NCBI GenBank assembly: GCA_043787975.1
Contig: JAYVUK010000033.1
Coordinates: forward strand, 1 to 64,000
Reading direction: 5' to 3'
Source: JAPLDA01 sp043787975
Lineage (GTDB): Bacteria > Bacteroidota > Bacteroidia > AKYH767-A > 2013-40CM-41-45
Length of the DNA: 64,000 nt
The notes beneath the pieces are model-generated. The model was given only the letters and a program-made list of their open reading frames with translations. It searched no databases and had not been told where the DNA came from. The position numbers were made by a program, and so were the translations under genes. The first letter of the stretch is position 1, and each line of letters starts with the position of its first letter. Below, one piece after another: positions 44,481-52,597 of this stretch.

Positions 44481-45746
44481 TTATTTTACGACGGTAAATC
44501 TTTTTGTCAGAAAATGTTCATTGGTTCGGAGGACAACATAATAATTTCCCGACCTGAACTTCTCTGTAGTATATTCAAAAAGATACGTGTTCTTCGTCAA
44601 CCAACCATGGACAAATTTCTTTACTGATTTTCCATTGTCATCATACACTTCAAAAATCGCCTGCGTGTTTTTGTTAATGTGCAACGTGATTTTCAAAATG
44701 TCTTTGACCGGATTTGGAGATAGCTCAAACTGATGAATGTATTTAATTTCTGAATCATTCGGATGGAGTCCTGTTGTTGTTAATCCATCAAATTTATAGA
44801 TTGACATACCGGCAGCATAACCAAGATCAGGATGCAGAAAGACAAACCTGTTTAAGTTTTGCCCGAAATTAAGATACGACCAGCTGTTGCCGCCGTTTGT
44901 TGTCTCATACATTCCAACGCTCCATCCGCCAACCCATCCCGTGGTATCATTTACAAAACCGATTCCTTCCATATCGATGTTCAGGTTTGTCACCGTCAAC
45001 GGAAACCAGGATGCACCGCCATCAAGGGTTTTCAAAATGCGAGATGCAGATCCACCTTCTTCGCAGGATGAATAACCCACCGACGGAGATGTGAACTGCA
45101 ATTTCCAGCAATACGTATTTGCGGATGGTGATTGCCCGACTTGCTGCCATGTAACTCCTCCGTCTGTTGAGCGAAGAATTACTCCTTTGTTATTGATTGA
45201 ATTTGTTCCTTGCCCGCTTACAAAAACGGTGTCGGCGTTTTTGAACCAACAGTCTATTAAAGCATCGGCATAAGCCGACATGTCAGTATATGTCCAGGTT
45301 GTTCCTCCATCTGTTGACCGTAAAATGTGCGCAGGAGTACTCCAAATGCCGACCATAACAATGGTATTTCCAAAATGCCCGATGCCACACGTACCGGAAA
45401 CCGGATTCGGAAAATTCTGGTTGATTAAATTCCATGTTGTTCCGCCATCGGTTGTGCGATAAACGGAAGTGTCCAACGTCCCGGCAAATCCAAGCGTGTC
45501 GTTAAGAAATTCAATGGCTCTGAAATAATGAAGGAAGTCATCGAATTGTACGGTCCAGGAATTTCCGTAGTCTGACGTTTTATAAATTTCACCTTCACCA
45601 TTTGCAGCCCATCCGGTGGAATCATTTACAAAATAAACATCATCAAAGCGCTGCGAAACAACAGGAGCATTTAACAGGTAATTCCAGCCGCTTTGAGAAA
45701 ACGAGCTCACGGGAATGCAAAAGAGAAGAAAGATTAGTTTTTTCAT
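44481..45746 (-). CDS. Secreted BNR/YCF48-like propeller protein with T9SS type A sorting domain
   Basis: This 421-residue protein has a signal peptide (LIFLLFCIPVSSFSQ). Residues about 20-320 contain repeated motifs of the photosystem-stability/BNR type (S-T-D-G-G-T-T-W, for example YRTTDGGTTWNLI and LRSTDGGVTWQQV), which build a six- or seven-bladed propeller. A sorting domain follows (FELSPNPVKDILKITLHI to KRFTVVK). It should be exported to the surface or medium. Despite BNR-like blades there are no sialidase catalytic residues that I can place, so no enzyme activity is claimed. Confidence 0.82.
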   Translation of the reverse strand: MKKLIFLLFCIPVSSFSQSGWNYLLNAPVVSQRFDDVYFVNDSTGWAANGEGEIYKTSDYGNSWTVQFDDFLHYFRAIEFLNDTLGFAGTLDTSVYRTTDGGTTWNLINQNFPNPVSGTCGIGHFGNTIVMVGIWSTPAHILRSTDGGTTWTYTDMSAYADALIDCWFKNADTVFVSGQGTNSINNKGVILRSTDGGVTWQQVGQSPSANTYCWKLQFTSPSVGYSSCEEGGSASRILKTLDGGASWFPLTVTNLNIDMEGIGFVNDTTGWVGGWSVGMYETTNGGNSWSYLNFGQNLNRFVFLHPDLGYAAGMSIYKFDGLTTTGLHPNDSEIKYIHQFELSPNPVKDILKITLHINKNTQAIFEVYDDNGKSVKKFVHGWLTKNTYLFEYTTEKFRSGNYYVVLRTNEHFLTKRFTVVK

Positions 45747-45810
45747 CGCAGCGATTTTTAGTAAAGATAAGATTGTTCTTTCTATAAACTTCTGTCCCGC
45801 TTTCCGCTTT

Positions 45811-46012
45811 ATCCCGACTTCTCGGGATGCGCTTCAATCGGGTTTAGATAGTCTCGCTCCTGCAATTTACAGACTTGTCATACTGAATACTGAACTTGTT
45901 TCAGTATCCCTTATTTCCTTTCGTGCCAAATTACAATAGCCCAATCAACGCACGATTCTGGCGCCTGTCCCAACGTTTATCGGGAGTTACTTTTCTTCTA
46001 TAGAAAAGTAAC
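45811..46012. repeat. Cluster of three intergenic hairpin repeats
   Basis: The 308-bp gap at 45747-46054 holds no gene. It carries ATCCCGA-CTTC-TCGGGAT (45811-45828); ATACTGAA-CTTGT-TTCAGTAT (45887-45907), sister of the hairpin at 44397; and ACGCACGATTCT (45948-45959) followed by GTTACTTTTCT-TCTAT-AGAAAAGTAAC (45986-46012), sister of 41861-41903. In this copy the two last parts are 26 bases apart instead of 4, and the extra bases contain another CCC/GGG inverted repeat around AACGTTTAT. Confidence 0.75.
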
Positions 46013-46054
46013 AAGAAAAAGAAAAAATAGTATACTCAGCGCATTTCGACATCT

Positions 46055-46384
46055 TCATGAATGCTTCTCTAAGTATGGCATGACAGCTGTTTTAAGTAAT
46101 AGTATTAACTCCTCGTTCATGTATTGGTACTCATCCGGAATATCAAGAACTATTATTTTAGTTGTGAGAAGTTCTGTTTGAAACTTCTCCTTAATAATTT
46201 GCCGATGTTTATTTTCCATGACAAAAATCAAGTCAGACCAGGTTAAATGTTTTTTGTTTAATTTAATTCTTGCGTCTCCATCCGTTCCTGCTGATTTTAT
46301 TTGATGCGTTGCCGAGTTTTTGAAAATAGTTTCTGCAGTTCTGCTTCTCCACTTATTTTTGCTGCAAACAAAAAGTATGTTCAT
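46055..46384 (-). CDS. Small low-molecular-weight tyrosine-phosphatase-like protein
   Basis: This 109-residue protein starts MNILFVCSKNKWRSRTAE. The P-loop is C-x5-R (Cys7 to Arg13) followed by Ser, as in low-molecular-weight phosphotyrosine phosphatases, but it reads CSKNKWRS rather than the usual CxGNxCRS. A possible general-acid loop is DIPDEYQYM near residue 85. The protein is about 40 residues shorter than standard family members. It overlaps the upstream acetyltransferase gene by 4 bp, so the two are co-translated. Phosphatase activity on proteins is plausible but not assured. Confidence 0.75.
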   Translation of the reverse strand: MNILFVCSKNKWRSRTAETIFKNSATHQIKSAGTDGDARIKLNKKHLTWSDLIFVMENKHRQIIKEKFQTELLTTKIIVLDIPDEYQYMNEELILLLKTAVMPYLEKHS

Positions 46385-46932
46385 TGTTCAATCTTATTTT
46401 GCCTTTCCCATTCTTCTTTGGTGATACGAAACCAATTGCATGGTATTCCATTGTGTTCAAAAGTTTCAATAAATTTCAATCCGCATTTTTCCAAAGCTCT
46501 TTTCGATTTTATATTTTCTACGTGTGTGATGCCGAAGATTTCATTCAGCTGCATTTGCTCAAAACCATACTGCACCGAAGCTTTAGCAGATTCAGTTGCA
46601 TATCCTTTTCCCCAATATTTTTTGATTAACCGATATCCTACATCGTAAAAATCAATGTGATTGTTGGTGAGTTCTTTGATCAGTTTTAAACCTGTCCAGC
46701 CCACAAAACTTCCGGATGATTTTTCAACTACTGCCCAGCGACCAATTCCATTGTCAATGTATTGTTGCTGGACCGATTGGATGATGGCTCTGCTTTCTTC
46801 GATGCTCTTTACGGGTTTGTTTCCTAAAAAAGTATGAACCTCAGGGTCGGAATCTAATTCAAACATTCTTTCATCGTCCGTTGAGAGAAGTTCTCTTAAA
46901 ATAAGCCGTTCGGTTTCAATAAAGATTTTCAT
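46381..46932 (-). CDS. GNAT-family N-acetyltransferase (RimJ/RimL-like)
   Basis: This 183-residue cytoplasmic protein has the RimJ-type GNAT layout: IETERLILRELLSTDDERMF at the start, SFVGWTGLKLI in the middle, the acetyl-CoA-binding stretch YRLIKKYWGKGYATESAKA (about 105-123), and HVENIKSKRALEKCGL near the end. It transfers acetyl from acetyl-CoA to an amine; the substrate, whether protein N-terminus or small molecule, is unknown. The stop overlaps the start of the phosphatase-like gene (ATGA). Confidence 0.88.
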   Translation of the reverse strand: MKIFIETERLILRELLSTDDERMFELDSDPEVHTFLGNKPVKSIEESRAIIQSVQQQYIDNGIGRWAVVEKSSGSFVGWTGLKLIKELTNNHIDFYDVGYRLIKKYWGKGYATESAKASVQYGFEQMQLNEIFGITHVENIKSKRALEKCGLKFIETFEHNGIPCNWFRITKEEWERQNKIEQ

Positions 46933-46976
46933 GGAATAGTAATACAGGGGCTAAGAACTATAAACAGTTGAACTCT

Positions 46977-48227
46977 TTAAAATATCTTCTCTAAACTCTC
47001 CTGCTGCGGAAGCAAAAGCTTCGCACCGTTTTGGGTGATCAGCATTTCATCTTCTATGCGAATTCCAAATTCTCCCGGTATATAAATTCCCGGCTCATTG
47101 CTGAACATATTACTTGTCTTTAACAAATATTTATTTCCTCCGACAAGATAAAACCACTCATGACCGTCCATGCCAATACCATGACCCAGACGGTGTGTAA
47201 AATATTTGTAGCCGGGACCGTAACCGCTCTCTGAAATTATTTTTCGTGCCGCTGCATCTACATCTTCTGCTGCAATACCGGGTTTTGCAGCTTTCAGTCC
47301 TGCGTCCTGCGCCTTGCGCACAATAGACCATACGTTTCTCATCATTTCGGTCGGTTTTCCGAATACAGTCGTGCGTGTAATGTCCGATTCATAATTTTCA
47401 ACCGAACAGCCACCATCAATCAACACAATGTCACCTTCTTTCAGTTTGCTTTCTTTCACCAAACCGTGAGGATAAGCAGAAGCTTCACCGAATAAAACGA
47501 GTGCGCCTCCATCCGCACCAAACTCTGCAAAAAGATTGGAGATGATGTTGCCTAATTCACGTTCGCCCATTCCTTCTTTCAGTAGCAATACGGCAGCTTT
47601 GTAAACCTCGGCAGTGATGTCATTTGCAATTTGCATGAGTGTTATTTCATGTTGAGATTTGATGCTTCTGCAACCGGCAATAACGGGTTTTGCGTTTTGT
47701 ATTTTCAGCGAAGAAATATTTTTTCCTAAATTTTCTGTGATAAAATAACGTGTGGTTTCTTCTACTCCGAGCGAAGCAGTGAGGAGTTCCTGATCACTCA
47801 TAATTGTTTTAATCAGCGCATACGGACTTTCATTTTCTTCCCATGTATAAAGTTTCGCATCATCTGTTTGTTCTTGCGCGCGCCCTTCTTCAAACTTAGG
47901 TGCAATGAAAACAGGTTCTCCCTTTTGAAAAAGCAACATACCGAATATCCGTTCACTTCGTCCCCACGACACTCCTGAAAAATAGTTGAGTGACGTTCCG
48001 CCTTCCATAAATAGTGCATCCATTTTATTTTCAAACATGAGCTGGCGGGCCTGCTCAATTCGCCGAAGACGTTCTGCTTTTGTAATGGGAAGGATTCGAT
48101 CTTTCATCGCTTTCACCAATGTTGGAGAAATTTGCTGAGAAGAGGATTGGCCAAGAGCAAGTGAGGGAGCAATGGTTGCTAACGTGGCAACAGCTCCCGA
48201 TGTTTTAATAAAACTTCTTCTGTTCAT
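46977..48227 (-). CDS. Tat-exported M24 metallopeptidase (Xaa-Pro aminopeptidase-like)
   Basis: This 416-residue protein has a twin-arginine signal (MNRRSFIKTSGAVATLA), so it acts outside the cytoplasm, unusual for M24 peptidases. An N-terminal creatinase-like domain (about 45-200) is followed by the pita-bread catalytic domain with all five metal ligands: Asp in IDGGCSVENY, Asp in ESDITRT, His in HRLGHGIGMDGHE, Glu in NEPGIYIPG and Glu in RIEDEM. It removes N-terminal residues before proline, or acts on prolidase-like dipeptides. It is monocistronic as far as can be seen. Confidence 0.88.
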   Translation of the reverse strand: MNRRSFIKTSGAVATLATIAPSLALGQSSSQQISPTLVKAMKDRILPITKAERLRRIEQARQLMFENKMDALFMEGGTSLNYFSGVSWGRSERIFGMLLFQKGEPVFIAPKFEEGRAQEQTDDAKLYTWEENESPYALIKTIMSDQELLTASLGVEETTRYFITENLGKNISSLKIQNAKPVIAGCRSIKSQHEITLMQIANDITAEVYKAAVLLLKEGMGERELGNIISNLFAEFGADGGALVLFGEASAYPHGLVKESKLKEGDIVLIDGGCSVENYESDITRTTVFGKPTEMMRNVWSIVRKAQDAGLKAAKPGIAAEDVDAAARKIISESGYGPGYKYFTHRLGHGIGMDGHEWFYLVGGNKYLLKTSNMFSNEPGIYIPGEFGIRIEDEMLITQNGAKLLLPQQESLEKIF

Positions 48228-48313
48228 GATTTAAATATTTAATGCAAAAGAAACAAAAATCATCGAAGTCTCAATTAGCAAGTTAGCAAATCAGCTAATA
48301 AGCAAATCAGCAT

Positions 48314-48344
48314 TTTCAACTTCCAATTTACGTTCTTAACTTTG
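48314..48344 (+). promoter_or_regulatory. Promoter of the 188-residue unknown gene
   Basis: TTTC (48314-48317), a 19-base spacer and TAACTTTG (48337-48344) fit the Bacteroidota pattern. The box ends 8 bases before the ATG. The preceding 40 bases are a simple-sequence stretch with repeated AGCAAATCAGC words. Confidence 0.6.
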
Positions 48345-48352
48345 CAGTATAT

Positions 48353-48919
48353 ATGCAAGAGATAGAACCATATTACCAATGGCGTGAATTGTACATCGCT
48401 TCGGAAGATGAATTGTCGCCTTTTCATGGCGCGGTTTATAATGAGTTTGAATTTTCAAACACTGTTTACAATTACTACATCCATCCTCAATGGGATGAGT
48501 TCGGATCGAATACACTTTATCTCAAGGTACTCTATGCTGACTATGACCGTAAGTTTGCTGTGTTAGAGTTTATTGGTGAATGGAATGACGCGCTTTACAA
48601 TGATATTATGTTTTTAAAACGTGAAGTCATCGAACCCATGATGGACGAAGGAATCAAAAAATTTATTCTCATCGGTGAAAATGTACTGAACTTTCACGCT
48701 TCTGATGATTGTTATTATGAAGAATGGTTCCAGGATGTGGAAGACGGATGGGTTGCTGCCATTAATTTTCTTCCTCACGTATTAAAGGAGTTTGAAAAAA
48801 ATAACATCGATTATTATTTAGTTTTCGGTGGCGAGTTAAATGAGCTAAACTGGCGAACGTTTAACCCTGTTGAACTTTTGCAAAGAATAGACGGAGTGAT
48901 TACCAAACGGCTGAATTGA
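48353..48919 (+). CDS. Conserved-looking cytoplasmic protein of unknown function
   Basis: This 188-residue protein has no signal peptide or membrane helix and is acidic and rich in Tyr, Phe and Trp (MQEIEPYYQWRELYIASEDE; YNYYIHPQWDEFGSNTLYL). An alpha/beta pattern is suggested by FAVLEFIGEW, KKFILIGENVLNF and YYLVFGGELN. I do not recognise the family. A good promoter just upstream and normal codon use make it a real gene. It is followed 78 bp later by the RlpA-like gene on the same strand. Confidence 0.75.
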   Translation: MQEIEPYYQWRELYIASEDELSPFHGAVYNEFEFSNTVYNYYIHPQWDEFGSNTLYLKVLYADYDRKFAVLEFIGEWNDALYNDIMFLKREVIEPMMDEGIKKFILIGENVLNFHASDDCYYEEWFQDVEDGWVAAINFLPHVLKEFEKNNIDYYLVFGGELNELNWRTFNPVELLQRIDGVITKRLN

Positions 48920-48997
48920 AATCAGAAAGTTGAAATCTGAAGCAAGAAAGTATGGGTATCGTTTTTCATCTTTCAGATTTCATTTCTAACTTGCGGC

Positions 48998-49678
48998 ATG
49001 TCGATTCGTGTTTACTTTTTTTTGATAATTGTTTTGAGTGTCTCCGCTTGTCACGGCGAGGAACAAAATGACTCGTTGCAAAAAGATGGGAAAGCGTCTT
49101 TTTATCATGACAATTTTCAGGGACTCGAAACAAGCAGTGGCGATATCTACGAACAATATGATTTTACGGCAGCACATCGTATGCTGCCTTTCAATACGTT
49201 CGTTCATGTAACGAATAAGCAAAATAATAAAGGCGTAGTCGTTCGCATCAATGATCGCGGACCTTTCAGAAAAAGCCGGATCATTGATCTCACCCGATCC
49301 GCAGCACAGAAAATTGGGATGATACCGTATGGTGTTGTTCCCGTAAAAATTCAAACGCTCGATTTACTTGATTACCTTCCCTTAAATGACAGCATGTTGA
49401 GAGAAAATGAAGTGTGGGATTGTTTCGGAAATAGGAAATCGCTTGAGGGAATTACCGTTTACATCTGGAAAACGGAATACTGGAAACATGCCTTCTACAT
49501 GGCTACGGATATTTTAATTGACTACAAACTGGATTCAGTAATGGTAAAAACGGTTGGTGATGTTAACCACCGCAGGTATTATTTATTAGTAAGCGGAATA
49601 AAAAGTAAAGAGGAAGCGAATTCGTTAATCGTAAAATTAAAACAGGAAGGGTTTCGGGGAACTAAACTATTGAAGTAG
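48998..49678 (+). CDS. RlpA-like septal lytic transglycosylase-family lipoprotein
   Basis: This 226-residue protein has a lipoprotein signal (MSIRVYFFLIIVLSVSAC, Cys18). Residues about 27-125 are the double-psi beta-barrel of RlpA: GKASFYHDNFQGLETSSGD, AAHRMLPFNTFVHVTN and VRINDRGPF with the catalytic-type Asp. The C-terminal 50 residues look like a SPOR domain that would bind denuded peptidoglycan (YYLLVSGIKSKEEAN). RlpA cuts glycan strands lacking stem peptides in some species; elsewhere it is structural. A TAACTTGCGG box precedes the start. Confidence 0.88.
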   Translation: MSIRVYFFLIIVLSVSACHGEEQNDSLQKDGKASFYHDNFQGLETSSGDIYEQYDFTAAHRMLPFNTFVHVTNKQNNKGVVVRINDRGPFRKSRIIDLTRSAAQKIGMIPYGVVPVKIQTLDLLDYLPLNDSMLRENEVWDCFGNRKSLEGITVYIWKTEYWKHAFYMATDILIDYKLDSVMVKTVGDVNHRRYYLLVSGIKSKEEANSLIVKLKQEGFRGTKLLK

Positions 49679-49701
49679 TGGCCTTCGAAATGCGAATGGA
49701 C

Positions 49702-49760
49702 CGAAATACGAATCGCGTCAATCATTCGTATTTCGTCTTTGTTCATATTTCGCAGATCAC
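49702..49760. repeat. Solo CGAAATACGAAT inverted repeat
   Basis: CGAAATACGAAT (49702-49713) and ATTCGTATTTCG (49724-49735) form a perfect 12-bp inverted repeat with a 10-base loop. A diverged CATATTTCGCAGAT follows at about 49744-49757. This is the same family that brackets GxxExxY gene 1, here without any gene between the arms. It lies between convergent RlpA-like and Nudix genes. Confidence 0.8.
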
Positions 49761-50213
49761 TTATTTAACTACTTGCAAAATCATTTCACCAACCTTCTTA
49801 TCAATTGGAAGAGTGAACATGTTTTCATTCAACTCATTCAAGGGAACCCAACGAAAAGCTTGTGCATCTTCAATGACAGTTTCGAAGTCGAATGCTTTTA
49901 TTTTTGTTTCAATCTTCAAGGGTTCCAGCAAACGAACTAAGTAATAGATGCTGATAATCTGGTGGCTCTTATTAAATGCAGAACGCTGAAAAAAATCGGT
50001 TGTGTAGAAATGACTGACGACTTCCGTTTGACTACCCGTTTCTTCAAGCATCTCACGTTTTACACAATCAATGGTTCCTTCCCCGTATTGCAAACCTCCA
50101 CCCGGAAATTTTGTAATGAATTTTTCGTAATGGTATTCATCGCTGAGCAACAATTCATTTTTTTCATTGATGATAATTGCATACACACGAACATTGAAAA
50201 TCTTTTGCATCAA
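49761..50213 (-). CDS. Nudix hydrolase
   Basis: This 150-residue protein carries the Nudix box GGGLQYGEGTIDCVKREMLE, continuing ETGSQTE (about 36-62), which binds Mg2+ and hydrolyses nucleoside diphosphate derivatives. The start RVYAIIINEKNELLLSDE fits the family fold. The substrate cannot be told. No partner gene is apparent; a solo repeat lies just past its stop. Confidence 0.9.
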   Translation of the reverse strand: MMQKIFNVRVYAIIINEKNELLLSDEYHYEKFITKFPGGGLQYGEGTIDCVKREMLEETGSQTEVVSHFYTTDFFQRSAFNKSHQIISIYYLVRLLEPLKIETKIKAFDFETVIEDAQAFRWVPLNELNENMFTLPIDKKVGEMILQVVK

Positions 50214-50324
50214 TTGTAAAGGACTAAATTCTAAACATTACATACGAATGAAGTTCAATTTGTTCAATACTAATTATTAGAAATATTTATTAGTAATTAG
50301 AACTTAGTAATTAATCATTTTATC

Positions 50325-50789
50325 TCAGCCCTGGTCATCGTCCTTATTTAAAATATGCGTCAATGCAAAAGTAAGGATAGAGCCTCCTGCAACTCCTTCA
50401 ATCACGGTGATCAGTGCTGCAGAAGAGGCAGACAGATAACTCCCGAAAGGTTGCGTTGCTTTGATGTAAGCCAGAAAAGAGTGGTCGATACTCAAATAAA
50501 TAAAAATAAAGATCGCGAAGAAGATGGCTGTAAAAAGCGATGTTAAAAAACCCGTAAGCATTCCCTGCAAATATTCAAGCTTGCCGTCATTTACTCTTCG
50601 TGTTTCGAGTAGCTTATAACGAACTCCAAGGAACATAATAAAAAAATTGAAAAATCGTAATTCGACAAGGGTCACCAACCCGATTAATTTCATCAGGAGG
50701 AAAAATAAAATCATTCCCAACGCAGTGTAAGTTGCCACTTTGTAAACATTTGTGTTTACAGCTGAAGCATTTTTTTCGAGTGTTGCCAT
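50325..50789 (-). CDS. DUF4199-like four-helix inner-membrane protein
   Basis: This 154-residue membrane protein has about four helices (ALGMILFFLLMKLIGLV; FFNFFIMFLGVRY; GFLTSLFTAIFFAIFIFIYL; ALITVIEGVAGGSILTFAL) and a short charged loop with RRVNDGKLEYLQGMLTG. This resembles DUF4199, common in Bacteroidota; the function is unknown. It is divergent from the flavoprotein gene, whose longest open frame would overlap it antisense, another reason to use the later start there. Confidence 0.65.
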   Translation of the reverse strand: MATLEKNASAVNTNVYKVATYTALGMILFFLLMKLIGLVTLVELRFFNFFIMFLGVRYKLLETRRVNDGKLEYLQGMLTGFLTSLFTAIFFAIFIFIYLSIDHSFLAYIKATQPFGSYLSASSAALITVIEGVAGGSILTFALTHILNKDDDQG

Positions 50790-50898
50790 AGCAAATGATT
50801 TTAATTGTCAGATTTTCTTTAAACGACTAATTTACAAAAATATCTCCAGATTTTTATGGATGATTAAAATATGGAAGGAAAAACTTTCCTTTGTGCGA

Positions 50899-52146
50899 AT
50901 GAATGAGCATACAGACATACTAATTGCAGGAGCCGGTCCTGCAGGAATTACGACTTCACTTTTCTTATGTAGGGAAAAAATTCCCCACATTTTATTGGAA
51001 AAGGAAAAATTCCCCCGCGATAAAATTTGTGGTGACGCTCTAAGCGGAAAGGTAGTGGACGTGCTGGAAAAGTTGGATGGAAAATTCGCTGATGAAATCA
51101 ATGAAAAAAATAATGAATTTCTCGAAAGCTACGGTGTAAAATTTGTCGCTCCCAACGGAAGTTTTGTTGACATTCCCTTCTCAACGGATTTGTCAAAACT
51201 GAAAAATGCTCCCGGCTTCATTTCAAAACGCATTCATTTTGATAATCATCTTTTCAAAAAGATTGATCGCTCATTCGCAACGGTGATTGAAAATGCGGAT
51301 GTGAAGGAAATAAAACGGGAAGGAAAAGGGATTACGCTGTCATACAAACAAAACGGAACTGAAAAGCAAATCAGTTGTAAGTTGGTGGTTGGAGCAGAAG
51401 GTGATCGTTCGATGGTAGCAAGAAATCTATCCACGATTAAAAAGGAAAGTGAACATTATTGCGCAGGTTTGCGTGCTTATTACAAAGGAGTCACAAAATT
51501 TCATGAGCAGAATTTCATTGAGCTTCATTTTTTGAAAGAATTATTGCCCGGTTATCTCTGGATATTTCCGTTGCCAAACGGTGAAGCGAACGTTGGAGTT
51601 GGGATGCTGAGTTCTGTAGTAGGTGAGAAAAAAATAAATCTCCGGCAGCTCATGTTGGATCTGATTAAATCCTATCCGCCTATCAGCGAACGTTTTCAAA
51701 ATGCTGAATTGATCGGTGATATCAAAGGCTGGGGCTTGCCTCTTGGATCGAAGAAAAGAAAAATTTCCGGAGATAATTTTTTGCTGGTCGGTGATGCTGC
51801 TTCGTTGATAGATCCTTTTACCGGTGAAGGAATAGGAAATGGAATGATCAGCGGAATGCTGGCTGCAAAACAGATTCAGCAAGCTATAGCAGCAGACCGT
51901 TTTGATAAATCGTTCCTGGCGGATTACGATAAGAAAATATACGATGCTCTTTGGAGTGAACTCAAACTAAGCCGCAAGCTCCAGGGATTTGCAAAATATG
52001 AATGGCCTTTCAACATGGTGGTGAATAACGCTTCAAAGAATAAAGAAGTGCGTGATTTAATTACGTGCATGTTTGAAGATGTAAACCTGCGGGTAAAACT
52101 CAGCAATCCCAAATTTTATTTCCGGCTGTTGTTCAACAGAAATTAA
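50899..52146 (+). CDS. FAD-dependent oxidoreductase, geranylgeranyl reductase family
   Basis: From the ATG at 50899 the protein has 415 residues and begins with a Rossmann FAD-binding motif (DILIAGAGPAGITTSLFL). Further hallmarks are LLEKEKFPRDKICGDALSG, the middle VVGAEGDRSMVARNL, and the late FAD contact LVGDAASLIDPFTGEGIGNG. These mark the geranylgeranyl-reductase/menaquinone-modifying branch, which reduces isoprenoid double bonds. In this phylum a role on quinone or lipid isoprenoid chains is inferred. The frame is open back to 50752, but that part overlaps the DUF4199 gene and adds unrelated residues. Confidence 0.85.
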   Translation: MNEHTDILIAGAGPAGITTSLFLCREKIPHILLEKEKFPRDKICGDALSGKVVDVLEKLDGKFADEINEKNNEFLESYGVKFVAPNGSFVDIPFSTDLSKLKNAPGFISKRIHFDNHLFKKIDRSFATVIENADVKEIKREGKGITLSYKQNGTEKQISCKLVVGAEGDRSMVARNLSTIKKESEHYCAGLRAYYKGVTKFHEQNFIELHFLKELLPGYLWIFPLPNGEANVGVGMLSSVVGEKKINLRQLMLDLIKSYPPISERFQNAELIGDIKGWGLPLGSKKRKISGDNFLLVGDAASLIDPFTGEGIGNGMISGMLAAKQIQQAIAADRFDKSFLADYDKKIYDALWSELKLSRKLQGFAKYEWPFNMVVNNASKNKEVRDLITCMFEDVNLRVKLSNPKFYFRLLFNRN

Positions 52147-52152
52147 GACAAT

Positions 52153-52190
52153 AAAAAAAGTCCTTCGTCTTTCCGACCAAGGACTTTTTT
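52153..52190. terminator. Bidirectional terminator between the flavoprotein gene and rplS
   Basis: AAAAAAAGTCCTTCGTC and GACCAAGGACTTTTTT form a long stem (one mismatch) with T-runs on either strand. Confidence 0.9.
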
Positions 52191-52208
52191 ATGAATACGA
52201 TTAGCGTA

Positions 52209-52556
52209 TTATGATTTCTTCTCTTCGATACGTGCTTTCTTTCCGGAAATATTTCTCAGGTAGAAAATCCGTGCTCTGCGAACAATACCTCTTTTGTCCA
52301 CCACAATTTTATCAATCTTCGGAGAGTAAAGAGGAAAGATACGCTCCACGCCTACACCATTCGAAATTTTACGAACCGTAAAAGTCTGTGAAACACCTGA
52401 ACCTTTGCGCTGAAGCACAACACCCTGGTATTGCTGAATACGTTCTTTTGTTCCTTCAATAATCTTGTAATGAACAGTTATGGTGTCTCCCGCTTTAAAG
52501 TCGGGCATATTTTTCTTTTCTACTAAGGCCTCTTCGGCAAATTTTATCAAATCCAT
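52209..52556 (-). CDS. rplS: 50S ribosomal protein L19
   Basis: This 115-residue protein matches bacterial L19 along its length: FKAGDTITVHYKIIEGTKER, QQYQGVVLQRKGSGVSQTFT, GVGVERIFPLYSPKIDKI and RARIFYLRNISGKKAR. L19 sits at the 30S-50S interface. In many bacteria rplS closes an rpsP-rimM-trmD-rplS operon. Here trmD is upstream, but rplS has its own strong promoter in the 160-bp gap, and rpsP and rimM are not next to it. Confidence 0.97.
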   Translation of the reverse strand: MDLIKFAEEALVEKKNMPDFKAGDTITVHYKIIEGTKERIQQYQGVVLQRKGSGVSQTFTVRKISNGVGVERIFPLYSPKIDKIVVDKRGIVRRARIFYLRNISGKKARIEEKKS

Positions 52557-52597
52557 GATTTTACCTTTTTAAGCGTGTTTTTTTCTAAAACGGAGCG

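Noticed and set aside
50752..50898. 49-residue N-terminal extension of the flavoprotein
   Set aside because: It runs antisense through the DUF4199 gene start and would place the FAD motif unusually far from the N-terminus.
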